A stretch of 64,000 nt of DNA from Gottfriedia luciferensis (GCF_001712755.1 NZ_MDKC01000023.1:248001-312000); one strand, 5' to 3'. Shown: positions 8,541 to 17,813, counted from the first letter of the stretch. Notes: generated by a model from the letters alone, not told the origin. Program-made: numbers and translations.

Positions 8541-9437
8541 TTAAACATTCGTAATTTCTAAGAAACGATCTTCCAATGTTTTTGCATTTGCTTTAAATCC
8601 ATATACGCGAATGCGATTTTCGACTAATAACTCAATTACATTCGGTACATCTTCTCTCGTTAATTCAATATGTATTTCTCCATCAACTAATTGCGCATTA
8701 TGTTTAGATAATACTTTAAGTGCAGTTTCATTATTATTCACTTCAATTGAATACGTTTGAACATCTTCAGTTGTAAGCTCTGTTACTGTTTGTACATCTA
8801 CAAGCTTACCTTGTTGAATAATACCAATTCGATCACACATCATTTCCATTTCTGCTAATAAGTGACTCGATACAATAATGGCCATGCCTTTTTTCTTCGT
8901 AAGAAGCTGCAAGTGATCTCTCATTTCTCGGATACCCGCTGGATCAAGTCCATTCGTAGGTTCATCAAGAATTAAAACCTTCGGATCATGCAATAAGCAT
9001 TGAGCTAAACCAAGACGCTGTCTCATACCAAGAGAATACGTTTTAACTTTTTGACGAATAGCTCCTGTTAAACCAACAAGCTCAACAACTTCATTAATTT
9101 TCTCTTTTGTTACATTCTTATCCATTCGAGCATATTGCAGTAAATTATCATAACCACTTAGAAATTTATACAATTCTGGATTCTCTACAATTGCCCCTAC
9201 ATTCTTAATTGCTTCTTCAAAGTTGGACTTAATACTATGACCATTAATGACAACGTCACCTTCAGAGATATTCATCAAACCAACCATCATTCTGATCGTC
9301 GTCGTCTTACCAGCTCCATTTGGACCTAAGAATCCAAAAACTTCGCCTTCAAAAATATCAAAGCTTAAATCAGAAACAATCTTCTTCCCTTTTATTTCCT
9401 TTGATAAGTTCTTAATTTGTACAATTGCCTTTTTCAT
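8541..9437 (-). CDS. ABC transporter ATP-binding protein (BcrA/DrrA-like)
   Basis: Cytoplasmic ATPase of the exporter, 298 residues. It shows Walker A GPNGAGKTT (about residues 39-47), signature SLGMRQRLGLAQ, Walker B VLILDEPTNGLDP, and the H-loop SSHLL, so it should be active. The C-terminal 80 residues form the extension usual in BcrA/DrrA-type drug and antibiotic exporters. A GAGGACG site precedes the ATG. Paired with the permease just downstream. Confidence 0.92.
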   Translation of the reverse strand: MKKAIVQIKNLSKEIKGKKIVSDLSFDIFEGEVFGFLGPNGAGKTTTIRMMVGLMNISEGDVVINGHSIKSNFEEAIKNVGAIVENPELYKFLSGYDNLLQYARMDKNVTKEKINEVVELVGLTGAIRQKVKTYSLGMRQRLGLAQCLLHDPKVLILDEPTNGLDPAGIREMRDHLQLLTKKKGMAIIVSSHLLAEMEMMCDRIGIIQQGKLVDVQTVTELTTEDVQTYSIEVNNNETALKVLSKHNAQLVDGEIHIELTREDVPNVIELLVENRIRVYGFKANAKTLEDRFLEITNV

Positions 9438-9700
9438 TTCGTCCTCCTTATTTCCAATATTTTCTAAATTTCTAATAATATTTTAACAAAACTAATTGAA
9501 ATGCAAAACGGTCTAAAGTCTGAGTTTGTTAATAAATGACATTTACTGTTACGTAAATATGAAAAATATTACATTTTTCGTTTATTTTGTAATCTTCCCT
9601 AGAATTCTTTTTATTTTTTTGCGTTCAAATCTTAGGTAGTTTTACATACTTAATTTTTACTATATTAGGAATTCATATAAGTTCATAAGTACCAAAATAA

Positions 9701-9740
9701 AAAATAGCCTTATCCCTTTTATTTGGGCTAAGGCTATTTT
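9701..9740 (-). terminator. terminator after the DUF2187 gene
   Basis: 12-bp stem AAAATAGCCTTA/TAAGGCTATTTT, extended by CCC/GGG inside. T-rich on both sides, so possibly bidirectional. The 260 bp from here up to the ABC ATPase start hold nothing else I can recognise. Confidence 0.75.
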
Positions 9741-9748
9741 CTAGGAAA

Positions 9749-10009
9749 TTAACTTTTTGAAATTGGAGCTAAAATTTTATACTTTTTGTGGTTGATTACA
9801 GTGTGATCATGATCGTAATAATTACGGTGGTTACGATCATTTCTCATATCAACAATGACAGAGTTTGAAAGAACTTTTGTTACAATACCTTTTACTGAAT
9901 TGGGCTTGATCTCTTTTACATTATCCTCTTTTGGCATAAATTCGACTTCGTCACCTGGTCTTACATAATATTTATTCATTGTTATGATTGTTTTATTATT
10001 TTTGCACAT
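9749..10009 (-). CDS. DUF2187 (YkvS-like) small protein
   Basis: 86-residue protein. After a short N-terminal tail the sequence VRPGDEVEF...GIVTKVLSNSVIVDM...TVINHKKYKIL fits the DUF2187/YkvS family of small KOW/SH3-like beta proteins of Bacillus. Function is unknown. The start is supported by AGGTGA seven bases upstream of ATG 10009. The tail and the histidine-rich insert (NHRNYYDHDH) make it longer than typical members of about 60 residues. Confidence 0.75.
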   Translation of the reverse strand: MCKNNKTIITMNKYYVRPGDEVEFMPKEDNVKEIKPNSVKGIVTKVLSNSVIVDMRNDRNHRNYYDHDHTVINHKKYKILAPISKS

Positions 10010-10244
10010 ATGTTTATCACCTTTTTATTTACTTTTATTTAATATTACAAAAATATCAGAATATTCAAAAGTGAACTCGATACTAGATTTCACCGTGACG
10101 GTGTACCTATAAATCTATGTCGATATAGTTTTAGATAACTAGTTCTTTTTTAGGTGAAGTGAAAAGAGTTTAGCGCGATCATTCCTACTTGATCTCATTG
10201 AATTAAATGATGTTTTGTCAGCATGTATATCGCCTTAAAAATAA

Positions 10245-10433
10245 AAAAAGACTGTAGACAAATTCGATTTTCATCGAGTAGATATTTCAGAATTAGATTC
10301 TATGTTTAAAATGGCATTTGGAATAAATCAAACATGGTTAAAAAATAGTGGTGGAACATATGTCTACTCAAAAGTATCAAATCAGATGAAACAAAACCCA
10401 CCATCTATTGGTGGGTTCGATCATATTATTTAA
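10245..10433 (+). pseudogene. coding relic of unknown origin
   Basis: The frame is open for 62 codons with protein-like composition (KFDFHRVDISELDSMF..., ending GGFDHII) but begins just after a stop and has no start codon with a ribosome binding site. I take it as the 3' remnant of a decayed gene. I do not recognise the family. Confidence 0.35.
10395..10417 (-). terminator. possible terminator of the 116-residue gene
   Basis: Perfect 8-bp stem AACCCACC/GGTGGGTT with a seven-base loop; the minus-strand side continues TTTTGTTT. It lies 78 bp past the stop of the gene at 10495-10845. Confidence 0.55.
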
Positions 10434-10494
10434 CCAACGTTTACAGTTAGCTTTATTTTTTCTGTAGTCATACCAATTAAATAATAAAATGAAA

Positions 10495-10845
10495 TTAATT
10501 TACTGCACGGTTCAATTCTTCACGAAGTCCGTTACTAGCTAATTTATCCATATTTAGAAGCAGCGTTTTAACTTGTACAAAATCAACAGCACTTTCTAGT
10601 TCAAAGGTTGCAACTAGATTGTTGTTATTGGTTTTAGAAACTTTCATTTTGTATTTACGTTTACGGAATAGTCGTTCTACCTTTGTTCCACGAGCTACAG
10701 AAATTCTGTAGGTGTCATTATTATAGACTGTACCCGCATCAAATCCATTGTATGAAAAATTTGTATAATCCTCAGTAGGTATAGATACATCGATGTCTAG
10801 TTCTTTGTTAAGAATAAAATCTTTCAGTAGGTCTAGTTTTGTCAT
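10495..10845 (-). CDS. hypothetical protein, 116 residues
   Basis: I do not recognise this protein. It is soluble and mixed alpha/beta, with a basic centre (RKRKYKMKVSK, about residues 64-74) and no signal peptide or membrane segment. I placed the start at ATG 10845-10843 because AAGGAGG lies about 11 bases upstream; an upstream in-frame start would place the ribosome binding site inside the coding region. It stands alone, with a hairpin downstream. Confidence 0.6.
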   Translation of the reverse strand: MTKLDLLKDFILNKELDIDVSIPTEDYTNFSYNGFDAGTVYNNDTYRISVARGTKVERLFRKRKYKMKVSKTNNNNLVATFELESAVDFVQVKTLLLNMDKLASNGLREELNRAVN

Positions 10846-11197
10846 TTTTAATTCTTCCTCCTTAGCCACGGGTGGCTTCTCTTGTAGTCGGAAAGTCAAC
10901 CTCTGAAATATTAAAGGTCAGAACTCATATAAATAGCTCTTCTTCCTATTCAAATTACCATTTACCTCAAAATGAACTTGAATAAGATTAATTTTATCAT
11001 AATAGTCCGAAAACATATAATAGTACCTATTTTTTTATAAAGTCATTTCCACCATTAGATAAATCATCTTGGACGGTTGTGAATTCATTTTCACAAAGTA
11101 TCCAACCTATCTAGTCTATTTGTTGAGCTTTGACTATTTAGTATTAATGGATAACGACTATTAATTTTTCTAATTTTTTTATCATAATTAACTGAAT

Positions 11198-11354
11198 CTA
11201 TATTTTCTTTAGCTGGTCAAGAGTAGCTTTTTTATACAAATCATAATTTGCTTCTTTACTTAAGAACCCTATAATTAATGGATTTTTCAATTTTGTTTTG
11301 TACCTTTTCAAAAGCTCTATTTTTTTCTTTAATATTGATCGAAATATTATTCAT
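11198..11354 (-). pseudogene. frameshifted small gene
   Basis: A start codon at 11354-11352 follows an excellent GGAGGTG site. The first frame gives 32 residues (MNNISINIKEKNRAFEKVQN..., stop at 11256-11258). A shift near 11265-11275 would continue into IIGFLSKEANYDLYKKATLD and end at 11198. The continuity of protein-like sequence across two frames suggests one gene of about 50 residues broken by an indel, or a sequencing error. Family unknown. Confidence 0.4.
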
Positions 11355-11448
11355 AATATCACCTCCTCAATACATAAAGTGAATTGATTTTAGTCTAATA
11401 AACCATATTTTTTGCAATAATTTTAGTGCAAAAATCAATATCAAAAAA

Positions 11449-11480
11449 AGAAAGCCGTTACCTTAAAGGCAACGACTTTT
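11449..11480 (-). terminator. terminator of the metallophosphatase gene
   Basis: Stem AAGTCGTTGCCTT with AAGGTAACGGCTT. Two positions are G-U pairs only on the minus-strand RNA, which points to that orientation; a T-rich tail follows. Confidence 0.7.
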
Positions 11481-11537
11481 ACTATAAATTCAAAAACTAT
11501 GTATTAATTTATAATAGATTTCTTTCAACTCTTTCAA

Positions 11538-12281
11538 TTATATTTCATATTTAGTTGACCTTGTTAGAGAAGAAATTGAATGAGTTGAAATTATTCCATC
11601 TTTATTTACTTTAATACCATGTAAAACTCCACCATATGCAGCAGCCCCATCAATACAGATCTTCGTTTTACAAGGTGAATACCAAATATCGAATTTCCCT
11701 TCAGTTTTGTGAAGAATTGATGTTGGTGTATGACCGAAAATAAATGTCTTATCTGTTTCATTTTTTCCGTAATGGAACTCATCGCGAATCCAGTAAAATT
11801 CCTTGTCAGTCGTTTCTTTCCAATCTTCAAGATTCAGATCGACTCCGGCATGAACAAATACATAATTTTGCCATTCGAAATACAGTGGTCTAGATTTAAT
11901 AAATTGTAGTTCAGCTTCAAATTGCTCTTTCATTAATTGCGCTACTTCATTAGGACCTCTTTTATTTGTAATTTCAAATTTAAAAAATGAATTAATTGTT
12001 TCTAAACCACCTTGTCCGTAGTAATACGCTTGTTTAAACTCAGGTTGCTCAAGCCAGTCCAATAACATTTGCTCATGATTTCCTAGTATAACAACCGCTC
12101 CGTCTTCTTTTTCTAATTGCTGCGCTCTTATCAATACCTCGTATGGATTCTCTCCACGATCAACTAAATCTCCTAGAAGTACTAGCCTTTCATTATCTGG
12201 GTTCCATTGTTTAAGTAATGTTTCTAATTCATTTATGCTTCCGTGTATATCTCCAATTGCAAAAACCGTATCCTTATCCAT
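11538..12281 (-). CDS. PPP-family metallophosphatase (Ser/Thr phosphatase-like)
   Basis: 247-residue calcineurin-like phosphoesterase. All core metal-binding motifs are present: GDIHG (residues 8-12), GDLVDRGE (about 37-44), GNHEQ (about 66-70), a histidine in VFVHAGVD and FGHTP near residue 184. This is the bacterial lambda-phosphatase/PrpA-like branch, which acts on phosphoproteins or related small phosphoesters. It is monocistronic, with its own terminator. The physiological substrate is unknown. Confidence 0.88.
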   Translation of the reverse strand: MDKDTVFAIGDIHGSINELETLLKQWNPDNERLVLLGDLVDRGENPYEVLIRAQQLEKEDGAVVILGNHEQMLLDWLEQPEFKQAYYYGQGGLETINSFFKFEITNKRGPNEVAQLMKEQFEAELQFIKSRPLYFEWQNYVFVHAGVDLNLEDWKETTDKEFYWIRDEFHYGKNETDKTFIFGHTPTSILHKTEGKFDIWYSPCKTKICIDGAAAYGGVLHGIKVNKDGIISTHSISSLTRSTKYEI

Positions 12282-12492
12282 ACATCCAACCCCTTCTGTA
12301 AACCTATTATTCCCACTAAATTGTTTAAATAATATAAATAGTTTAACAAATGTAAATTACTAAAGTAAGTTATCCGTCTTATAGCCTTTTTACTTAATAA
12401 AATTTTATTTAATTGTCCAATTATAGCTAGGATAGTTTCTATAGCACAGGGAATAATGAAAAGGTAAAATTTTGGTAAAGGGGATTTTTGAA

Positions 12493-12627
12493 ATGAGTAA
12501 TGAGAACAAAGATTTAAATAACAGTGACTTTTTTATTGCAGATTTAACTAATGATGCGAAGAGTAAGATTGAGAATTTGGAAGAGGAATTGGATATTACT
12601 TTGGTTGCTTATGATTGTAAGAAGTGA
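12493..12627 (+). CDS. small hypothetical protein, 44 residues
   Basis: Short gene starting at ATG 12493 after AAAGGGGATT. It encodes an acidic protein (MSNENKDLNNSDFFIADLTN... ending TLVAYDCKK) with a predicted helix in the middle (KIENLEEELD). A strong hairpin follows 18 bp after the stop. I do not recognise a characterised family. Support comes from the ribosome binding site, composition and terminator. Confidence 0.6.
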   Translation: MSNENKDLNNSDFFIADLTNDAKSKIENLEEELDITLVAYDCKK

Positions 12628-12644
12628 GATTTAGCTCATTAGGT

Positions 12645-12676
12645 AAAACGACTGCTATTAGTTAGTCAGTCGTTTT
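12645..12676. terminator. bidirectional terminator between convergent genes
   Basis: Perfect 10-bp stem AAAACGACTG/CAGTCGTTTT with a 12-base loop. It serves the 44-residue gene on the plus strand and overlaps the last codons of the minus-strand gene that stops at 12662. Confidence 0.8.
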
Positions 12677-12976
12677 ATTTTGATAGCAGAAGTTACTTTT
12701 TTCTTTTACAAAATAGAATCCTGTCCGGTTTTCTTGTGGAACAAATCCTTGTTGTGCCGAACTATTTTCAACCATATTTTGCCCTTCAACAGCAACAGTT
12801 GTAATGATATCTCCACCACCAAAACCTTCAGAATAATTTTCTTCTTCTACAATTTGAACACTTTTAGAAGAACCGCTAATTTCATTACTGGCTGGTTTTA
12901 AAAAGAAAATCAACAAAATAACAATCACAATAAACGTTAAAATAAGAAATAATATTATTCTAAAAAACTTCTCCAT
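12662..12976 (-). CDS. small membrane-anchored protein, 104 residues
   Basis: One N-terminal membrane segment (about residues 5-27, rich in I/L/F) followed by a 75-residue polar domain with a GFGGGD stretch. No family recognised. I chose ATG 12976-12974, which follows AGGTGAG at good spacing; the GTG three codons upstream lies inside that ribosome binding site. Its final codons (KTTD, stop) are encoded inside the stem of the shared terminator at 12645-12676. Confidence 0.55.
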   Translation of the reverse strand: MEKFFRIILFLILTFIVIVILLIFFLKPASNEISGSSKSVQIVEEENYSEGFGGGDIITTVAVEGQNMVENSSAQQGFVPQENRTGFYFVKEKSNFCYQNKTTD

Positions 12977-13015
12977 TATACTCACCTATTCCTTGAAATT
13001 ACTATTTAAAACCAT

Positions 13016-13273
13016 TTAAACCCCAACATAAACTAAGTTAATCCAAAGAGATGATACTAGAATTAAACTCAAACTAAGACCAATGTTGACCTTTTCCTTC
13101 CATCTCCTATTTGATGAAATGATTGAAACTAGAAAACTCAGCAAGCTTAATAAAATACTAATACAATTTAAACTTAAAAATATATCGAAGTTGTTAAATC
13201 CGTTGAAGGTGACATTTAAAATGAAAATTGAGTAACTAAAAATAAGATAGTAGAAACTTTTCAAATTTAACAC
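13016..13273 (-). CDS. small hydrophobic protein with three membrane segments
   Basis: 85 residues with hydrophobic segments at about 8-27, 33-55 and 66-83 and a short basic loop (SSNRRWKEK) between the second and third. Family unknown. The start is uncertain: a GTG at 13273 lies too close to the GGGGG site, and a TTG a few codons in would be better spaced. It precedes the single-pass membrane protein on the same strand, so the two may be cotranscribed. Confidence 0.45.
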   Translation of the reverse strand: MLNLKSFYYLIFSYSIFILNVTFNGFNNFDIFLSLNCISILLSLLSFLVSIISSNRRWKEKVNIGLSLSLILVSSLWINLVYVGV

Positions 13274-13453
13274 AACCCCCAGAAAACGTTTTGATTTTTT
13301 GATTATATTAACATATTAATTTCTGGTAAAATGTTCTAAATTTGAAAATTGTATGAAGGTGAACTGATTATTAACGTTTGTTCCTTAAATTGTAACAATT
13401 ACTCAAAATCTCTTTTATAATAAGTGTTAATTTAAAAGGGGAATTGAAAGCAG

Positions 13454-13723
13454 ATGAGAAGTTATTGTTGAACAACGAATTGATTATGAAAGAAGTAACA
13501 GAGCTTTGAGGAAGATGGACGCTGAGGATATTTTTTAATTCCCGAAAATTCATATGTAATCGCAACTAATATAAAAGAAAAAGAACGATATCGAATTATC
13601 GTTCCGTTAAAAGGAAACACAAAAGTTAAGAGTAAAAATGACAGAATTCCAAATGAGGTGATTCTAAAAGAATTTAATGAAGCATTAAAGAAATATAAAG
13701 AAAACAGTAAGAACGAATTATGA
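13454..13723 (+). pseudogene. decayed gene with at least two frameshifts
   Basis: An ATG at 13454 reads only MRSYC before a stop, but neighbouring frames continue with protein-like sequence: EQRIDYERSNRALRKMDAED, then after a stop FPENSYVIATNIKEKERYRI and on to KYKENSKNEL, stop 13721-13723. The pieces join into one protein of about 88 residues. I do not recognise the family. It is in an area with other broken genes. Confidence 0.5.
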
Positions 13724-13792
13724 TTAAAGCTACGCCTCAAATATTGAGGATTTAAATCAATTAGAATCACCACATTTGAAGGTTTCCTAGGA

Positions 13793-14310
13793 TCACTTCA
13801 TTTGATGAAAAAATTCATCCAATGCTTCTTTCATCAATTTATTCGGATAAGAACGTAACTTGTATAAAGGGGTATCATTAAGATCAAGATTCAAATGAAG
13901 TAAACTAATAATTTCTCCTTCTTCAGCCTTGTGATAAACATAAGATTCAGCAAGATAGATCATATCATTCATTTTTGAAATAATACTTCGATCGCTTGTC
14001 GCAGTGTATTGAACTTCAACTAGTTGTTTCATATATGCATCAACTTTCTCAACATCAAATTCGTTTGCCAGAAAATTTGTCACAATACTTCTCTTCATTA
14101 ACTCTTCAAAATTTGTAAAATCCTTTTTAATAGACCATACATAACAAAACAATATCTAGTTACATTATTCATTACCAATACACACTTTTTACGGCCAATT
14201 TTAAAGATATTAGCATGCCAGCAAAAAAGTTGATTTTCATTTGATAAATCTGGTTTCTCTACTTTTATTTTCATTTCATCTGAAAGCTTTTTTGTTAGTT
14301 GAATGTACAT
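13793..14310 (-). pseudogene. DUF6933-type protein, disrupted by a one-base frameshift
   Basis: Two overlapping frames make one protein of about 170 residues. The first gives YIQLTKKLSDEMKIKVEK...FCWHANIFKIGRKKCVLVMNN and the second continues KDFTNFEELMKRSIVTNFLA to the end. I recognise the pattern (TKKL, WHAN, NRKK, MNN-TRY) as the DUF6933 family, function unknown. The frames meet at a run of five A on the coding strand (about 14118-14128); six A would restore a single frame. Either a real mutation, a phase-variable tract, or a sequencing error. Confidence 0.65.
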
Positions 14311-14492
14311 GTTTAAGATCCTCGTTTATTAATTATTTTTAGTTATATTCTAACATCGCATCAACTAAATCCAGTATATAAAAGTAAATTTAAGATTATT
14401 TTACTTTATATATTGGTCTATTTAAAAAGCGATTAAACAGTAGTATCCCTCTTTGTCATTAATATGAAAGGTTCTCAAAAGTTTCATCATAA

Positions 14493-14519
14493 AAAAAAGA
14501 GAATCGTCAAATGATTCCC
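14493..14519 (-). terminator. terminator of the FN3-repeat protein
   Basis: 8-bp stem AGGGAATC/GATTCTCT with one G-U pair, seven-base loop and an eight-T tail on the minus strand. Confidence 0.75.
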
Positions 14520-14547
14520 TTCTTTTATAATATAAAAAAGTTAACAC

Positions 14548-15966
14548 TTAAAGCTTAACGCTCTTGATTGTTGTCCAACCACTATATACTTTAGTAGTTC
14601 CAACTGTTCGATACGCTCTTACTTTATAGTAGTATGTCTTTCCTTTTGTTAAACCGCTATTTGTATAAGACGTTGAAGTTGTTCTTTTTACTAAACTATA
14701 TGATCCAGCACTTGAGGTAGATCTGTAAATTTCATAACCGCTTGCTCCACTCACAGAACTCCAAGATATTTTTGAACTAGTTGAATTTACTTTAGCGACA
14801 TTGAAATTAGTTGGAACAGATGGAATTGGTTTTGCGCTTACTATTGATGAATAATTACCATAGACCTTCTTACTTCCGACTATTCTGTATGATTTTACCT
14901 TGTAATAATAAGTTTTATTTGTTGTAAGCCCTGTATTATTAAAGCTTGTTGAAGTGGTTGTACCAGCAAGTGAATATGTTCCCGTGCTTGTCGTTGAACG
15001 GTAAACTTCATATCCACTTGCTCCACTTACAGCTGCCCAGCTCGTTTTTACACTATTGTATGAAGAAGAAGCTGCTTTTACGGATGTTGGTGTAGACAGG
15101 ACCGGTTTTGCAGATACTGTCTTACTATAATCACTGTATTGTGTAGGTGTTCCTGTTTTATACGACTTAATCTTATAATAATAAGTTGTACCTGTGTTTA
15201 AAGATGTATTAGTATACGAAGTACTTGAAGTAGTTGCTATTTTCGTATACGTACCTGTACTGGAAGTAGAACGATAAATCTCATAACCTGTCACATCATC
15301 CGCTTTTGTCCAGCTTAATTTAACGCTATTATATGAACTAGCTGCTGCCTTTACGTTAGTAGGTGAAAGAATAGGCTCCACATAATTTGGATCTGTTGAG
15401 AACCATCCATATATCGTTTGATCTGCACGAGAGTCATAACCCATCCCGATTCGAATGAGAGGATAGCCAACTGTTTTTTTCACTAAAATACCGTAATAAA
15501 CTTCAGATTCAGCACCTGGATATAACTCTACATCGAATTCATCTAAACCTTCAAACTGGCCTGAAAATATTGCTGTATCAATTGGGTTAACTTTTTGTCC
15601 AGACTTCGTATAAAAACTATCGTAACTATAAATTACATCATAAGCGTATAAAGGTTCTTCTGGTCCTGAGACATATTTTAAATTAAAACCCATCACAATC
15701 CATTCTTCATCATCTGCAGGTTTCGTATTATACATATTTTCATTCGCCACAATTTCATTTGCTTCGTCACCTGTATACATATCAAATAATTGCAATTCTA
15801 CTTCTTTAGGTGTATCCCACTCATATTCTTGAAGTGAAAAGTTATAATTAAACCATGCACTATATGGCGTGATACGGTCTCCTATTTCAGCAAAAGCTGA
15901 TTTTGAATTAAATGAAAACATAATTAAAAATGTTAAAAATAAGTACATAAAACTTCTTTTATTCAT
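14548..15966 (-). CDS. secreted protein with three fibronectin type III domains
   Basis: 472-residue exported protein. The signal peptide covers about residues 1-27 (ending SKSAFA). A unique domain of about 170 residues with no recognised family comes next, followed by three FN3 repeats of about 88 residues, each with the pattern SYNSVK-SW, GYEIYRST, T-YYYK---Y and a closing VSAKP linker. There is no LPXTG or other cell-wall anchor. The start at 15966 is set by AGGGGG before ATG; an upstream ATG lacks such support. Likely a surface or extracellular binding protein; the ligand is unknown. Confidence 0.8.
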   Translation of the reverse strand: MNKRSFMYLFLTFLIMFSFNSKSAFAEIGDRITPYSAWFNYNFSLQEYEWDTPKEVELQLFDMYTGDEANEIVANENMYNTKPADDEEWIVMGFNLKYVSGPEEPLYAYDVIYSYDSFYTKSGQKVNPIDTAIFSGQFEGLDEFDVELYPGAESEVYYGILVKKTVGYPLIRIGMGYDSRADQTIYGWFSTDPNYVEPILSPTNVKAAASSYNSVKLSWTKADDVTGYEIYRSTSSTGTYTKIATTSSTSYTNTSLNTGTTYYYKIKSYKTGTPTQYSDYSKTVSAKPVLSTPTSVKAASSSYNSVKTSWAAVSGASGYEVYRSTTSTGTYSLAGTTTSTSFNNTGLTTNKTYYYKVKSYRIVGSKKVYGNYSSIVSAKPIPSVPTNFNVAKVNSTSSKISWSSVSGASGYEIYRSTSSAGSYSLVKRTTSTSYTNSGLTKGKTYYYKVRAYRTVGTTKVYSGWTTIKSVKL

Positions 15967-16397
15967 GATTTTCCCCCTATTGTCTTTCATTCTATTGCAC
16001 TACTACATACCTAAACGCTCTACTATTTATACCTCCTAAACTTGATAAATTTATTATATAAAGCAAGGTGTTCAAAAATTTGAACATCAAAAAAGAGAAT
16101 CAAATGATGATTCTTAGATTATTCGCATATGATAATAGTTTCATATTTTACCAAAACACTCCCAAATACTTAAGGAGTTTAATTGATTTAATAATATAAA
16201 TTCCAATTAAAATCGTCATAAATAGTCTTATTTAACTTAATTACTTTCAAATTCTATTATTAAAATTTCATTAAACAAGCCTATAGTCTTTCTAATTGTC
16301 GAAAAATAAATGTGTATTGAAGCCCATAGTTGTACCTGATTATTTGTAGTAGCATTAGAGACCTCAGTGTTCTTAATAATAAACAAGGGGTGGTTTG
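15967..16397. other. divergent intergenic region between two secreted-protein genes
   Basis: 430 bp separating the FN3 gene (minus) from the Ig-repeat gene (plus). A hairpin-like AAAAAAGAGAATC...GATTC at 16089-16115 resembles the terminator at 14493-14519. No other feature is supported; promoters for both genes must lie here but I could not assign them. Confidence 0.4.
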
Positions 16398-17813
16398 GTG
16401 CTTAATAAAAAAATCTTATCATTGGTTACTTTAGGATTATTAGTTTCACCATTGTCTTTAGGAACTGTTAAGGCAGAAGGAAAGGGATACGATTTATCAA
16501 AGAAGATGATTGAACATCAGGTTAAAAAACCTCTTCAAAAAGGAATCCTAGATTTTCATACGTTTAATCAGCTTGGAAAAGAAGTAAAATATGCTCGATC
16601 CTTTTCAGTAAAAAGCTTTAATAAAACGGGTACTATGAATAAAGATAATGTCACTAGTGCAGATGATGATTTTATTTATGAGACGGAATATAATGATGAG
16701 TTTGCTTATGCAGATAATTCATCATATGAGAAAATCTTGATTGGGCAGTTACTTCCTTTGTATGATTTAGATTTACATAAAGTAGTCATACCGACTGATG
16801 GAGTTTTATATATAGCTGGGGCAACTAACTCTATTAATATTGATCTTTTATTTGCAGCTGTAGAAAAGGATTTTGTTGAGAGTAATAAGTTAGTATACTT
16901 AGGTTCGGAATATGACGATGACGGGACTGAGTACCAAGCGTATCAAGCTAAAGCTGGTACTTATTATATAGGAGTTATGGATTATGATAATGCAGACGAT
17001 ATTGACAATAATACTGAAGATGACTTATATGCTATCGCAACTGGTTTCGAGGACAATGTTGCCCCAAATAAACCGATTGTAAATAAAGTTGATAATAATG
17101 ACAAAGTTGTGACTGGAAAAGCAGAGGCTGGTTCTACTGTTTCTGTAAAAAAAGGGACTACTGTATTAGGATCTGCTAAAGCTAACTCGTCTGGAAACTA
17201 TTCGGTCAGTTTAAAAGTCGTTCAAAGTGCAGGAACAAAGCTGACTGTAACCGCTAAAGATGCTGCTGGTAATACTAGTGCAGCAGCAACTACAACAGTT
17301 ATTGATGTTATAGCCCCAGCTAAGCCTGTTGTAAATAGGGTTGATAATAATGACAAAGTTGTAACAGGAAAAGCAGAGGCTAATTCTACTGTTACTGTAA
17401 AAAAAGGGACTAAGGTGTTAGGAACTGCAAAAACTAATTCGTCTGGAATCTATTCGGTTCCATTATCAGCCGTTCAAAGTGCAGGAACAAAACTGACTGT
17501 AACCGCTAAAGATGCTGCAGGAAATGTAAGTGTAGCAACAACTGTAACCGTTGTAGATGTTATTGCACCAGTAAAGCCAAAGGTTAATAAAGTAGATGAC
17601 AACGACTTGAAAGTAACTGGAAAAGCTGAAGCAAACTCAACTGTAACCGTGAAAGTTGGAAGTAAGGTTTTAGGTACTGCTAAAGCTGATTCAAAAGGAA
17701 ACTTTTCAGTTAAGATTAAAGCCCAGAAAAAAGGTACCACTATTGCTGTAACTTCAAGGGATGCTGCTGGAAATACTAGTCAAGCAACAACTTTAAAAGT
17801 TGTAAGACATTAA
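16398..17813 (+). CDS. secreted protein with PPC-like domain and three Ig-like repeats
   Basis: Exported protein of 471 residues. The signal peptide ends near TVKA-EG (residue about 26). Residues about 95-215 resemble a bacterial pre-peptidase C-terminal type beta domain (YETEYNDEFAYAD, YYIGVMDYD). The C-terminal 255 residues are three closely similar Ig-like (Big_6-type) repeats of about 83 residues, each beginning APxKPxVNKVDxND and ending VTAKDAAGN. Start: GTG 16398 after AAGGGG; a TTG one codon earlier is less well spaced. No catalytic domain and no sortase motif. Probably an extracellular adhesion or matrix protein. Confidence 0.8.
   Translation: MLNKKILSLVTLGLLVSPLSLGTVKAEGKGYDLSKKMIEHQVKKPLQKGILDFHTFNQLGKEVKYARSFSVKSFNKTGTMNKDNVTSADDDFIYETEYNDEFAYADNSSYEKILIGQLLPLYDLDLHKVVIPTDGVLYIAGATNSINIDLLFAAVEKDFVESNKLVYLGSEYDDDGTEYQAYQAKAGTYYIGVMDYDNADDIDNNTEDDLYAIATGFEDNVAPNKPIVNKVDNNDKVVTGKAEAGSTVSVKKGTTVLGSAKANSSGNYSVSLKVVQSAGTKLTVTAKDAAGNTSAAATTTVIDVIAPAKPVVNRVDNNDKVVTGKAEANSTVTVKKGTKVLGTAKTNSSGIYSVPLSAVQSAGTKLTVTAKDAAGNVSVATTVTVVDVIAPVKPKVNKVDDNDLKVTGKAEANSTVTVKVGSKVLGTAKADSKGNFSVKIKAQKKGTTIAVTSRDAAGNTSQATTLKVVRH

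Larger units (their letters stand above)
10010..10494. other. intergenic region with a coding relic and a hairpin
   Basis: 485 bp without an intact gene. It contains a 62-codon open stretch without a start (10245-10433) and a terminator-like hairpin (10395-10417), both listed separately. The remainder shows no recognisable signal. Confidence 0.5.
10846..11537. other. intergenic region with one broken small gene
   Basis: About 690 bp. It holds the frameshifted small gene at 11198-11354 and the terminator at 11449-11480. The part from 10846 to 11197 is AT-rich with no supported feature. Confidence 0.5.

Noticed and set aside
14118..14128. Programmed -1 frameshift in the DUF6933 gene
   Set aside because: The local sequence is not a classical X-XXY-YYZ slippery heptamer and no downstream pseudoknot or Shine-Dalgarno stimulator was seen; an indel in the A run is simpler.
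17040..17800. Tandem DNA repeat
   Set aside because: The repeated DNA is simply the coding sequence of three Ig-like domains and is already described with that gene.
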